Source: Phycisphaerae bacterium (GTDB lineage: Bacteria; Planctomycetota; Phycisphaerae; UBA1845; UTPLA1). Taken from it: 64,000 nt of DNA. Where the stretch lies: positions 1 to 64,000 of the forward strand of contig JAHBXN010000012.1 of assembly GCA_019636475.1 (NCBI GenBank), written 5' to 3'. Shown here piece by piece: positions 8,723 to 17,682 of the stretch. A program made the translations under genes and the position numbers. Under the pieces are notes generated by a model that did no database searches, was not told where the DNA came from, and saw nothing but the letters and a program-made list of their open reading frames with translations. Every line of letters starts with the position of its first letter. The stretch's first letter is position 1.

Positions 8723-9427
8723 TTATGCTCCGATGTAACGAGTCTTGAACGCGACTTCGCGGACCGCGCCCCGGTATACGTCAAGCCGATAACATCTTGC
8801 GCCGAGCCTGGAGCCGATACACGCGTGAATTCTCACGCCGATGTAGTGAATGGCCGCCCAGTCATCCGCGGCGACCCCCGCTGCCAGTCCGTCCCGCAAC
8901 AGCTGGTGATAAGTCGGCCGACGGTCCTTCTCGCCATCGTAGTGCGGACACGCGCTACCGCGAAGGAATCCGAGTCCGTCGCGGATCGCCGAAAGCGGTC
9001 GCCCGAACGAGTCGGTCACCCCGCTCTCAAACCAGCACAACATCCCCGCGCTCACTCCGGTGAGCACGATTCCGCGTCGCCACGCCTCGCCCAACACACG
9101 ATCAACTCCATGGGCGCGCCAAACGGCCAGCATGTTCGCCGTGTTGCCTCCACCCACGTAGATCACGTCCTGCGACAGCAGAAACTCGCGGATATCGTTT
9201 CGCGGCACGCCGAAAAGCCGAAGATGCGACGCCTCCGCGCGCTTCGCCGGAAACGCTTCGTGAAATCTCACTATGTTATCGCGATTGTCACCTCCGGCAG
9301 TCGGCAGAAAGCAGATGCGCGGCCGGCGCTTTCGCGCGAGTGACAATGTGTAATCGTCCAACGGGCAGTCCCCGGCAGCCATGAGGAATCCGCCCCCTCC
9401 CATTGCGACAATCTGCCTTTTCGCCAT
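8723..9427 (-). CDS. Peptidase E-like serine peptidase (family S51)
   Basis: The 234-aa cytoplasmic protein has the S51 dipeptidase E layout. It opens with a glycine-rich MGGGGF segment, followed by FLPTAGGD, the YVGGGNTANML strand, the nucleophile Ser in LTGVSAGML, and CPHYDGE. Family members cleave Asp-X dipeptides or, in the cyanophycinase branch, aspartyl-arginine storage polymer. The length fits peptidase E rather than cyanophycinase. Both flanking genes are unrelated, and this gene is convergent with the metallo-fold gene. The exact substrate cannot be read from sequence. Confidence 0.85.
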   Translation of the reverse strand: MAKRQIVAMGGGGFLMAAGDCPLDDYTLSLARKRRPRICFLPTAGGDNRDNIVRFHEAFPAKRAEASHLRLFGVPRNDIREFLLSQDVIYVGGGNTANMLAVWRAHGVDRVLGEAWRRGIVLTGVSAGMLCWFESGVTDSFGRPLSAIRDGLGFLRGSACPHYDGEKDRRPTYHQLLRDGLAAGVAADDWAAIHYIGVRIHACIGSRLGARCYRLDVYRGAVREVAFKTRYIGA

Positions 9428-9606
9428 TGTCCTATTCTACTGTTGCACGTCCCCTTTCAAGCAAGGCGAGTTCGCTTTGTTTGGGAGTCCGAAGGCGAAA
9501 TGTGCGGGTGTCACCCATGCTCCAGTTCGTCGCAGACTTCGTCGCGGATGACGGCGGGGCTACGTAGCGCGGCTTTTCTCAATCAAAATTCTGCATCGTG
9601 GAGGGA

Positions 9607-9638
9607 GCCTTGACAAAAAAAATTGTCAAGGCTAATCT
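9607..9638 (+). promoter_or_regulatory. Sigma70-type promoter with a 26-nt palindromic operator
   Basis: A perfect 10-bp inverted repeat, GCCTTGACAA and TTGTCAAGGC, is separated by six A (9607-9632). It contains a consensus -35 box TTGACA (9610-9615), followed after 17 bp by TAATCT (9633-9638) as a possible -10 box. Transcription would then begin near 9645, at or next to the ATG at 9646. The palindrome covers the -35 box and spacer, where a repressor would block RNA polymerase. Because the next gene encodes an ArsR-type regulator, self-repression is the simple reading. Confidence 0.6.
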
Positions 9639-9645
9639 AGTCGTC

Positions 9646-10257
9646 ATGGTGAACCTGCGAGTCATCGACGATCCGGCGTCTGCCAGCGTGGCCTTAGATC
9701 CGATGCGCAGTCGACTTCTCGCGGAACTGCGCAAGCCGGCATCCGCAGCGACGCTCGCCACCCGAATCGGGCTCGCACGACAGAAGGTGAACTATCATCT
9801 TCGAACTCTGGAACAACACGGATTGATTCGGGTGGTCAGTAAGAAGCGCTGGGGCGGACTGACAGAGCGACACCTTGTGGCGACAGCCTCATCGTATGTC
9901 GTTTCGCCGGCCGCGCTCGGGCCTGTCGCGGCGGATCCGGCACAGGAAGTGGATGGAAAGGGAATGGATCGACTATCCGCGAGCTATCTCGTGGCACTGG
10001 CGGCCCGAGTGATTCGCGAGATCGGACATTTGTTTCGCAAGTCCGAAGAGCTCAACAAGCGCCTTGCGACGCTCTCCATCGACACCGAGGTGAGATTCCG
10101 GTCCGCCGTAGACCGCGCCGCCTTCAGCCGTGAACTGACCGACGCGGTCGCCGAGTTGGTCTCGCGCTATCACGACGAATCCGCACCGGGCGGGCGTCGA
10201 CATCGCCTCATGATCGGGGCGTATCCGAAACCCGAAGAATCCAAAGCAGAGGAATGA
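9646..10257 (+). CDS. ArsR-type winged-helix transcriptional regulator
   Basis: The 203-aa protein has an N-terminal winged helix-turn-helix (LDPMRSRLLAELRKPASAATLATRIGL, then QKVNYHLRTLEQHGLI) of the ArsR/HTH_20 type, followed by a longer C-terminal part of unknown role. No cysteine metal site is visible. I chose ATG 9646 because a GTG at 9598 would place the promoter palindrome inside the gene. With the -10 box ending at 9638, the mRNA may be leaderless. Its stop overlaps the next start as ATGA, so the SRPBCC gene is translationally coupled. ArsR plus SRPBCC pairs are common, and the regulator probably controls its own operon. Confidence 0.85.
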   Translation: MVNLRVIDDPASASVALDPMRSRLLAELRKPASAATLATRIGLARQKVNYHLRTLEQHGLIRVVSKKRWGGLTERHLVATASSYVVSPAALGPVAADPAQEVDGKGMDRLSASYLVALAARVIREIGHLFRKSEELNKRLATLSIDTEVRFRSAVDRAAFSRELTDAVAELVSRYHDESAPGGRRHRLMIGAYPKPEESKAEE

Positions 10258-11072
10258 ACATGAGCGTGAAGAAAGAGCAGTCCGGGCGCCGATCGGTGCA
10301 GGTTGAATTCGAAGTCCCGGGGACACCCGAGGAAGTCTGGAAGGCGATTGCCACCGGGCCCGGCATCTCGTCGTGGTTCGTTCCCACGCGCAGCGAGGAG
10401 CGCGCTGGAGGTGAAGTGGTGTGCACTTTCGGACCGGGCATGGACTCGTCGGCGACAATAACCGCTTGGGAGGCTCCCAGGCGTTTCACGACAGAAGGCG
10501 ATATGGGAATGCCCGGCTCTCCCAGGGTGGCCACGGAGTGGTCAGTCGAAGCGCGCGCGGGCGGGAAGTGTCTGGTTCGCGTGGTGCACAGTCTGTTCGC
10601 CGACACTGACGACTGGGACAATCAGCTTGATGGTTTGGAGCAGGGCTGGCCGACCTACTTCCGCATCCTGCGAATGTATCTGGAGCGATTCAAGGGCATG
10701 CCCTGTTCGGCGATGCAGTTTGTGGGCATCTCCCGCGATTCCGAGGCGGAGGTCTGGACGAAGGCGGGCGGGGAACTGGGGCTTCTCGATCTTGCCGAAG
10801 GACAGAAGTGGAGCACGCCGGGCGGAATTCCAAAGATGGCCGGTGTGGTGGACTCGCTGGGGAAGGGTATGCACAAGCACACCGTGCTGCTTCGCCTCGA
10901 CGCGCCCGCGCCCGGGTCCGCATACATCGGCGCGTTCTCCTGCGGCGGCATGGTGATGTTGTGCATAAGCGTGTATCTGTATGGTGACAAGGCCAAGGCA
11001 GCCGTTGGGCATGACGAACCGGCCTGGCAGACGTGGATGAGCGAGCGTTTCCCGGTGCCGCAGATGCAATAA
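10254..11072 (+). CDS. SRPBCC (AHSA1-like) domain protein
   Basis: The 272-aa protein begins with a START/SRPBCC-type domain of the Aha1-C-like group: EFEVPGTPEEVWKAI, GISSWFVPT, GGEVVCTF and the closing helix region GWPTYFRILRMYLERF (to about residue 145). Such domains form a deep hydrophobic ligand pocket. The second half (about 150-272) does not match this family clearly and may be a second, diverged copy or separate domain. The start overlaps the regulator stop by 4 nt, and the regulator probably senses or controls the same condition. Ligand unknown. Confidence 0.82.
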   Translation: MNMSVKKEQSGRRSVQVEFEVPGTPEEVWKAIATGPGISSWFVPTRSEERAGGEVVCTFGPGMDSSATITAWEAPRRFTTEGDMGMPGSPRVATEWSVEARAGGKCLVRVVHSLFADTDDWDNQLDGLEQGWPTYFRILRMYLERFKGMPCSAMQFVGISRDSEAEVWTKAGGELGLLDLAEGQKWSTPGGIPKMAGVVDSLGKGMHKHTVLLRLDAPAPGSAYIGAFSCGGMVMLCISVYLYGDKAKAAVGHDEPAWQTWMSERFPVPQMQ

Positions 11073-11404
11073 GCCTGCCTTTGGTGCTACAGTTGCGTTT
11101 TACGTTTTCGCGTTTTGCAGTGACATCGTTTGGCGATGGCCTGGCGACTGCGCCTCCCGCTTGACCAGGTCCGCGCGCGGCGTCGTTCATTCGCGGCCAG
11201 ATGATTTGGATCAGCAGGCGGCGAACGTCCGGTTCCGTCCGCGGAATGAGGTCCTCGCGCTTTTTGAGCGGGACCGCCTCGATGTCGATTTCGGCCCTTT
11301 CGTCAGTCGCCGCCAGCCCCCCTTCGGTCCGCGCCGCCCGCCACTTTCGTAAAAGAAGGCCGCGCCGGCGCGGGCATGAGCTGCGCCGACCCGGGAATGG
11401 CCCC
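11073..11404. other. Intergenic sequence preceding the 21-bp repeat array
   Basis: Open frames run through this stretch and into the repeat array on the plus strand, but none shows a recognisable protein. No terminator was identified after the SRPBCC gene. Confidence 0.35.
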
Positions 11405-11614
11405 GCACGCCGGAAATGTGTCGATCTCCGCGCAGAATCCGCACACATTCGCCGCGAATGGAACGACATTCACGTCAAAAGAGACTCCATTCGGAAGCGA
11501 AGTCTACCCCTCCGGCCCGAAAATGTCGGAATCCGGAGCGAAAAAGACGATATTCGCCCCGAATATCACACTTTTTGCGACGAAAAGTGGGTTATTTGCG
11601 CGGACACATGCCGC
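11405..11614 (+). repeat. Degenerate 21-bp tandem repeat, about 10 units, each with a TTCG...CGAA palindrome
   Basis: Cut every 21 bases, the region aligns into ten units starting at 11405, 11426, 11447, 11468, 11489, 11510, 11531, 11552, 11573 and 11594. The best-kept columns are ATTCG at the start and CGAA near the middle, as in ATTCGCCGCGAATGG and ATTCGCCCCGAATATC. Several units form small hairpins (11446-11460, 11549-11567, 11569-11589). All plus frames are open; in one, the units read as heptapeptides with the pattern x-F-A-x-(K/N)-x-T (e.g. IFAPNIT, LFATKSG). It could be a structured non-coding repeat or a short repetitive protein (frame 11376-11705). I favour a non-coding or decayed repeat. 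Confidence 0.65.
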
Positions 11615-11699
11615 GGCCGAGGCGCCATTGCAGCGCCACGCAAGGTCTCAATCCCGCGCCGATCACCAGGCGCGTAACCGTTCCAATTTGCCGGCTCGA

Positions 11700-14600
11700 T
11701 CATGAACCAAGCAGAAGTTGCACGAAGCTGCTCACATCAGAGCCGCTCAGGCTCAGGTCGGCATTTGTATCCGCAAGATCGATGTTGCAGCTCGGATACA
11801 CTGCGAGATAAGCGTCCTTATCCAGCAGCGCCAGCACGAACGGATCGATATCGCCCGGATCAAGAACACCATCGCAGTTCATGTCGCCGAGAATCGGTCC
11901 GGGGACAACGCCCCAGATCTCAACATCGTCGATATTCCAGCCGGAATAGGTGATCGACGAATCGGTCGGCCCCATACCCCATCGGACATAAACCGACGGC
12001 CGCCCATCGGCGATCGCCGAAATGCTGTAGGACTGAAGCGACCATTCGGTTTCCGCCAGCGCGGCGCCCGTGTGATCCCAGACGTTCGTCCAGGTCGAAC
12101 CATTGTTGGACACCTGAATGTTCGCGTGGTCATACGTCGCGGATTCCACGCCAAGCCAGCGCCGGAATTTGAGCGCCACATCGCTCGCGCCGCTGCAGTT
12201 GATGGCCGTGGTGGTTAGATAAAGTGTCGAACTCATGCTGTTCGGATAGTCACCCGACAGGTTGTACCCATACACATTTACTCCTGTGAACCCTGCCAGC
12301 GGATCCGGATTGTGCGATCCTTGTCCAAGCGGTTGTCCAAACTGCCACTGCCCCGTCGTTGTCCAGCCCGGATTCGTATCGAGCGGGAATTGATAAAGAC
12401 GCTGCGGCCCACCGACACTAATTGACACGGTAGCGATCTCCGAAGAGCCGGTCGCCACATCGTACACACGATAGGTGAACTGATCGGGTCCCTGGTATCC
12501 GTTTGCCGCGCGATAGCGAAGCAATCGACCATGGTCGATCAACTCATACGGAACCGCCGGGACGAGCATTGCAGCCTCCACGTCCAGTATGACACCATGC
12601 TGTGGCAGCGACTCAATTACGAATGCCAGTGGTTCGGCACTCTCAGTCTCTCCGGAAAGCTCGAACAGGACCGGCAAATTGACGGAAGTCTGGACTGACA
12701 CATCGTGCGCGAGCGGTGGGCAGATATCCCCGAGCGGTAGAATGCGAAGCGTCCAGCCGTTTAAGGTGCCCGTGTCGCCGCCGGCCTGATCGGCAACCGT
12801 AAGCGTCCATGTCCCGAAGGCCGATTCGCGAATGAAGTTCGCAAGTACGCCCGGCCCGTCAGGAGCGAGGCCTTCGTCATCGTAGGTGACCACAAGATTG
12901 TCTGTGCCGCCGCCGGTGCGATTATGCAACGCGACAACCGTGCCGCGAGGCGACTGCAAGCGAATCAGCAGGTCCCCGATGTAGGTGTGGGTGATGTTGA
13001 CATCCACATTAACATCGCCCACGCAGACCTGCTGATCCACGTTCAACACGCTCGCAGCCGTCGCATTGTCGAGGATTGGTTTCGGCACATCCATCGAACT
13101 GAAGGCAAATCGACCGACTTCGAGATACACATCGCGAAAAGCGTCCCCGATGTGGTTCGTCTGATTGATGAAACTCACGCGGGCGCTGTGAATGCCGATC
13201 GGCAGCGAAGCCGTCTCCGGACTGAGTCCGATCGTGATCGGAATCGATTCGCCGGGCTGTAGCGTCCCCGTTGAGTCGCCCCGCTGCACATACAACCAGT
13301 CACTCGGCGCGACTTCATATTCGATCGGATTGTCACTGACGTTTCGCAACGTGAATTCGAAAAGCGCCGGCGCGAACGGTCCGCCTTCCGGCCCCGCGCT
13401 GCGAATCTCTCCCGAAGGGCTTACTCGAAGCGCAGCCTCTGCCTCGACAATGTACAGGCTGGGGTCACCCATGAGGTTGTACATTTCGAAGTACCGGCGG
13501 GTTGTCGAACCGGCGCCCATCTGCGTCAGGTATCGCGCCCGGGCCTGATTGAAGCTCAACCCGATCTCGCGGATGTAATCGTCAAACAGAACGGAAAACA
13601 AAGTGCGCTGCAGCACGTCGTCCTCGGTCCAGTAGCTGTTCACGGACGAAGCCCAGATGGCGGCCGCACCCTTGTGGGGCGCGAGAAGCCAGGTCTCGCT
13701 GAAGCACTCGGTCTGCGTGTAGTTTCCCGTCACGCAGGCGAAGCTGCACACGAACGAATACATGCCCGCGTTGAAAAGGCCGTTTACGTCGGCCTGAGTG
13801 AACGGAGGGCCGTCAGCCCATTCGAAGTCGCCGCCATGACCGCTGTAAATTCCGTACAGGCGACCGGCATTGAACGCATTTCGAACTTGTTGGGTCGTCG
13901 CATTGTAGGTATGTGAGTAGAGGCGATCGGACTCGATATTGAAAGGATCCATGTAGTTCGTGATGCAATACTCATGCGTGCCCTCGGACACCGTGTAGTT
14001 GTCCTGAGATGCCATGAACACGGCACGCGACAGATAGGTCGGGTCCGCGAGAGGCCCATTCTCAAAATAGAGCGTCTTCTCTATTACATCCGCAAGCTGC
14101 GCTGAGCTGCGAACCGGAAACCGGCCGATCGCAATGTCCGGGTACCAATCCGCTGCGCCGTCCATGCACGTATAAGGCAGATCCGTCGGTGGCGCGCCAT
14201 CGCCGCCGCCGGTCCAGTTCGGGATGGTGTTGGTATCGCCGATCAGCAGAACAAAGTCCGGCCGATTCTCCGGCGATGCATACTGGTTTTGAATGTATGT
14301 CTTGATCTGCGCCGCAGTCGCACCAGGGGCGGCAATATAAACAAACACCTTGTTCCCCTGTGCTTCCTTCGCATTCACGAATTCAGCAATGTCACCGGCA
14401 AACGCGTTCGCAACGACAATCAGGAAGTTCTTTCCCGGATCGCGGGGGAGGCCCTCGGGCGACGGATTCAATACAACGCGATCAAGTCCGCCCGGCAAAG
14501 CCTCCTGGGTGGTTCCCGGCGCGACCCCACCGAAGGAAATCTCAATCGCAAGTTCGGGATAGACCCGCACGGTCTGTCGCACCGGGTTGTAGGCCACCGG

Positions 14601-15191
14601 CCGCACCTCAACGAGCATCAGACGCCGACTCGATGCCATGCCGGCCTCGGATAACGAAATCCGTTCTGTCGGTAGATCGGCATCCGCCCCATAGATTGCC
14701 GCGTCCGGTGCAAGCCGCGCGGCATCGGCAGCCCCGGGAAGCTTGGGTATCGGCGCGCGCACGGGTTCGACACGGAAAGCGCCGCCCAATACCGACGCCT
14801 CTATCAATGTCGGCTCAACCGAAATCGTCGCCGACGCAGTGACAACGGCATTCTCCGGCACGACGATCAGTCGCCGAAACACTGGAATGGCCGGCTCGCC
14901 TTCCTGTCCGAAAACCGCGGCGTCCGGCCAATTGATGCGTACGAATTCGCCATCTGCGGATTTGAACGATGTCACGCGAATCCCTGGCGTGCGAACCGTA
15001 AATCGAAGCACGGCCGCGGTATTCTCCGCAACGAGCGCCGCGGGACGCTGGGCGGAATCCGGCGGCGGCGTGTCCGCCTTCGCGGGAGCTGAAGCAGAAA
15101 TCCAGTGATCAGCCTTCACCGGCACAATGACCGCAAAGAGCATGATCACAACCGAACTCAATCCGACAGGTATCAATCGTGTGGTAGACAT
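11700..15191 (-). CDS. Secreted C25 (gingipain-like) cysteine peptidase with P-domain and dockerin
   Basis: The 1163-aa protein has a signal peptide (cleavage near VKA-D, residue 27), a gingipain propeptide-like N-terminus, and a C25 catalytic domain with His452 in IYSGHGG and Cys486 in SFACVTG. A proprotein-convertase P-domain (about 700-820, GDLLIRLQSPRG to GTLNGWTLRI) follows, then a beta-sandwich region ending IDDVEIWG. A C-terminal dockerin-like calcium module is built from GDMNCDGVLDPGDIDPFV and a second Asp-rich loop. Gingipain relatives are extracellular proteases; dockerin-like tails occur on many planctomycete exported proteins and may anchor them. The start at 15191 is chosen because AGGAG lies about 8 bases upstream and the signal peptide begins there. 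It is a single gene. Confidence 0.9.
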   Translation of the reverse strand: MSTTRLIPVGLSSVVIMLFAVIVPVKADHWISASAPAKADTPPPDSAQRPAALVAENTAAVLRFTVRTPGIRVTSFKSADGEFVRINWPDAAVFGQEGEPAIPVFRRLIVVPENAVVTASATISVEPTLIEASVLGGAFRVEPVRAPIPKLPGAADAARLAPDAAIYGADADLPTERISLSEAGMASSRRLMLVEVRPVAYNPVRQTVRVYPELAIEISFGGVAPGTTQEALPGGLDRVVLNPSPEGLPRDPGKNFLIVVANAFAGDIAEFVNAKEAQGNKVFVYIAAPGATAAQIKTYIQNQYASPENRPDFVLLIGDTNTIPNWTGGGDGAPPTDLPYTCMDGAADWYPDIAIGRFPVRSSAQLADVIEKTLYFENGPLADPTYLSRAVFMASQDNYTVSEGTHEYCITNYMDPFNIESDRLYSHTYNATTQQVRNAFNAGRLYGIYSGHGGDFEWADGPPFTQADVNGLFNAGMYSFVCSFACVTGNYTQTECFSETWLLAPHKGAAAIWASSVNSYWTEDDVLQRTLFSVLFDDYIREIGLSFNQARARYLTQMGAGSTTRRYFEMYNLMGDPSLYIVEAEAALRVSPSGEIRSAGPEGGPFAPALFEFTLRNVSDNPIEYEVAPSDWLYVQRGDSTGTLQPGESIPITIGLSPETASLPIGIHSARVSFINQTNHIGDAFRDVYLEVGRFAFSSMDVPKPILDNATAASVLNVDQQVCVGDVNVDVNITHTYIGDLLIRLQSPRGTVVALHNRTGGGTDNLVVTYDDEGLAPDGPGVLANFIRESAFGTWTLTVADQAGGDTGTLNGWTLRILPLGDICPPLAHDVSVQTSVNLPVLFELSGETESAEPLAFVIESLPQHGVILDVEAAMLVPAVPYELIDHGRLLRYRAANGYQGPDQFTYRVYDVATGSSEIATVSISVGGPQRLYQFPLDTNPGWTTTGQWQFGQPLGQGSHNPDPLAGFTGVNVYGYNLSGDYPNSMSSTLYLTTTAINCSGASDVALKFRRWLGVESATYDHANIQVSNNGSTWTNVWDHTGAALAETEWSLQSYSISAIADGRPSVYVRWGMGPTDSSITYSGWNIDDVEIWGVVPGPILGDMNCDGVLDPGDIDPFVLALLDKDAYLAVYPSCNIDLADTNADLSLSGSDVSSFVQLLLGS

Positions 15192-15566
15192 GCCGTAACT
15201 CCTCTTGGCCACGAATGGCGTGAGTACGCGCGTCTGCCACTGCCGAGAATTGCAAGTCGCGAGAATGACCTGAGAAATTAACCGCACCGACCACCAGTCA
15301 TTTCGGGCACAGAAATTGAACGCCAGTTGCTCAGGCGCGCAAGGAAATGGGTGCAGTCAGCGATATTGAATTCCCGGCAAATCGCGTGCCGTTGGATCCT
15401 TACGCGATTCGGAAACGGGCGAACTTTCAAAGAAACATAGACATGAGAATCAACCTCCGGACCTTTCCCGGAAGCCGCGAAACATCGGGCAATGAGAGAT
15501 CTCGGGAATCACCGAAATCGCCTGCAAGATTCCTTCAATGAGTTGGGCCCCCGACATCACCGTGGA
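15192..15566. other. Intergenic region upstream of the C25 peptidase
   Basis: The gap of 375 bp between two minus-strand genes should hold the peptidase promoter. No convincing gene, repeat or terminator was seen. Confidence 0.4.
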
Positions 15567-16778
15567 TCAGTGCGCCGTCGCCTCAAACCTTGGAGACACT
15601 TCGATCACTCCACCCGATCGGACCGGACCAGTGACCATGAAACGGCACTCCCCAAGGACAACGCTTAGTGCGGACGGCGTGTTGTCTCGGCCTCTGACTC
15701 CAATTCGAACAATGTATTCTCCCGGAGGCACGTTCAACGCCAGATCGAATCGAAGTTGAGCGCAACCGACGCCCGCATCCTCACCGCCTCTCCCAAAGCC
15801 CCAGCGAGCAGGTTCGCAGTTCTCCTCGAACACCACGAATCCATCCCGCAGCCGCAGAAGCTGGAACACCGCCACCGAACCGGCCGTCGCAGCGACTTCA
15901 TCGCACACCACGGCGATGCGCTCACAGGACACGAATGAAAGCGACGGCTCTCCACGCGAATTGAACATGGATATCGTCATTTCGCGCCGTGTGACGGAGT
16001 CTGAACCGTTACGGCCCGTCGACGCTGGAAAACACGCGCGGTGATAATGCGACACGGCCTCTGTCGCACCACCGGTAAAAGTGGTTCGCCCGCGATCGAG
16101 CACAACGGCACGATCGCAAAAACCAGTCACGGCATTCAGATCGTGCGAAACGAGTATGACGGCAACACCCTGCTGTCGGAACTGTCGCATCCGGTCCATG
16201 CACTTGGCACGGAACACCCGATCCCCGACCGACAGAACCTCGTCGACCAGGAGCACATCGGGCTCGACATGCGCCGCGACAGCGAAGCCCAGTCGTGCGT
16301 ACATCCCGCTTGAATATCGCTTGAGCGGTGTATCCAGAAACGGCGCAATGCCGGCGAATTCGACGATGTCATTGAATATCCGCCGCGACTGAGAACGTCC
16401 GATGCCCAGCACCGATGCGTTCAAATGAATGTTCTCTCGACCGGTCAGATCAGGATGAAATCCGGCACCCACTTCGATGAGCGCGGAAATTCTACCTCGC
16501 ACCACGATCCGTCCACGCGTCGGCGGCATGATTCCCGACAACAACTTCAGCGCGGTGCTTTTGCCAGCGCCGTTCGGCCCGATGATCGCGAGCGCTTCGC
16601 CCTGTGCAACTTGAAATGTCAGGTCCTCAAGCGCCCAGAACGCGCCAGCGTCCGCGACTTCGCCCGTCAGCCCCATCGCACGATTTGTCCGAATGAGTCC
16701 GCGCAGCGAACTTCGGCTCGTGCCGCGGCGAAAGCGCTTCGCGACATGCTCGACCTCAATAGCGCTGCCCGACTGCAA
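15567..16778 (-). CDS. wzt: ABC transporter ATPase for polysaccharide export (Wzt-like)
   Basis: The 403-aa protein has Walker A GPNGAGKST (67-75), the export-family signature RYSSGMYARLGFAV in place of LSGGQ, Walker B LLVDEVLSVGD and H-loop SHD. The C-terminal ~150 residues form a beta-rich extra domain, as in Wzt proteins whose tail binds the non-reducing end of the O-antigen. It powers export of an undecaprenyl-linked glycan with the permease encoded 22 bp upstream. The GT4 gene before the permease completes a short glycan synthesis and export unit. Confidence 0.9.
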   Translation of the reverse strand: MQSGSAIEVEHVAKRFRRGTSRSSLRGLIRTNRAMGLTGEVADAGAFWALEDLTFQVAQGEALAIIGPNGAGKSTALKLLSGIMPPTRGRIVVRGRISALIEVGAGFHPDLTGRENIHLNASVLGIGRSQSRRIFNDIVEFAGIAPFLDTPLKRYSSGMYARLGFAVAAHVEPDVLLVDEVLSVGDRVFRAKCMDRMRQFRQQGVAVILVSHDLNAVTGFCDRAVVLDRGRTTFTGGATEAVSHYHRACFPASTGRNGSDSVTRREMTISMFNSRGEPSLSFVSCERIAVVCDEVAATAGSVAVFQLLRLRDGFVVFEENCEPARWGFGRGGEDAGVGCAQLRFDLALNVPPGEYIVRIGVRGRDNTPSALSVVLGECRFMVTGPVRSGGVIEVSPRFEATAH

Positions 16779-16800
16779 GCCCGTTCCTCCGATTCCGCCG

Positions 16801-17664
16801 CTAGATCATCTCCGCAAACTCGTGCTCACGCCGTCGAAACCACGCCCAACCCGCCAGCAGCACGCAGATCGATACCACCGCTGCCGATCCAAACGCCACA
16901 TCCAACGGAGATCGACCGTGTATCAGGCAGTCACGGTAGCCTCGAATGATCGGCGTCATCGGGTTCATCTGAATCAGCATCCGCTTCCAGCCCGAAGCGG
17001 CTTCCAGTTGATAGATCACGCAGGTGATGAACATCCAGAGCTGAATGACAGAACGAAAAAGAAAGCCAACGTCCCGATAGAATAGATTCGCCATCGACAG
17101 AACAAGGCCCAGCCCCGTCATGAGGACAATCTGAACGCCGACCACAACCGGCAGATACATCACGGCGGCGCTCAACTCATACTGCCAGCCGTTCTCCTGA
17201 AAATGCTGAATAGCGACGTAGCACGCGAGCACACCCAGCCCCACCAGGAAGTCGACAAACGCGCTGATCACGGCCGAGATCGGAAAAACCTCGCGAGGGA
17301 AATATATCTTCGTCACCAGCGGTCGGTTCGCGACAAGCGAGCCAATCGAGTTCGAAAGCCCGTTCGCAAAAAACGTCCACGGAACAAGCCCGCAGAATGC
17401 AAACAGCCCGTAAGGCAATGACGCACTGCCCGTCAGCTTCGCCTTGTCAACCTGCACGACCTGGTTAAACACGAAACCGAAGATCACCATCATCGCGACG
17501 GCCGGAAGCACCGCCCACGCGGCCCCGAGCAGCGAATGTTTATAACGAACACGGATATCACGCCAAGCCAGCATCCACATCAGCTCGCGATAATGCCACA
17601 ACAATGCAATCCGCGATCGCGGCGCGCCAATATGCAAATACCCAGTTCGCGAGATCGTTGTCAT
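16801..17664 (-). CDS. wzm: ABC-2 type polysaccharide export permease (Wzm-like)
   Basis: The 287-aa membrane protein starts in the cytoplasm with RELMWMLAWRDIRVRYKHSLLG, a hallmark of the O-antigen/teichoic acid export permeases. It has about six hydrophobic segments and the family block MNPMTPIIRGYRDCLIHG near the C-terminus. With the adjacent Wzt-type ATPase it forms the inner-membrane glycan exporter. The gene lies 18 bp after the GT4 gene and 22 bp before the ATPase, so the three are probably one operon. Confidence 0.9.
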   Translation of the reverse strand: MTTISRTGYLHIGAPRSRIALLWHYRELMWMLAWRDIRVRYKHSLLGAAWAVLPAVAMMVIFGFVFNQVVQVDKAKLTGSASLPYGLFAFCGLVPWTFFANGLSNSIGSLVANRPLVTKIYFPREVFPISAVISAFVDFLVGLGVLACYVAIQHFQENGWQYELSAAVMYLPVVVGVQIVLMTGLGLVLSMANLFYRDVGFLFRSVIQLWMFITCVIYQLEAASGWKRMLIQMNPMTPIIRGYRDCLIHGRSPLDVAFGSAAVVSICVLLAGWAWFRRREHEFAEMI

Positions 17665-17682
17665 CGATTGGCTCAGTGAATC

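Noticed and set aside
11376-11705. Heptapeptide-repeat open frame as a real gene
   Set aside because: All three plus frames are open over the repeat, no ribosome site precedes the ATG, and the frame has no homologue I know, so I list the repeat instead of a gene.
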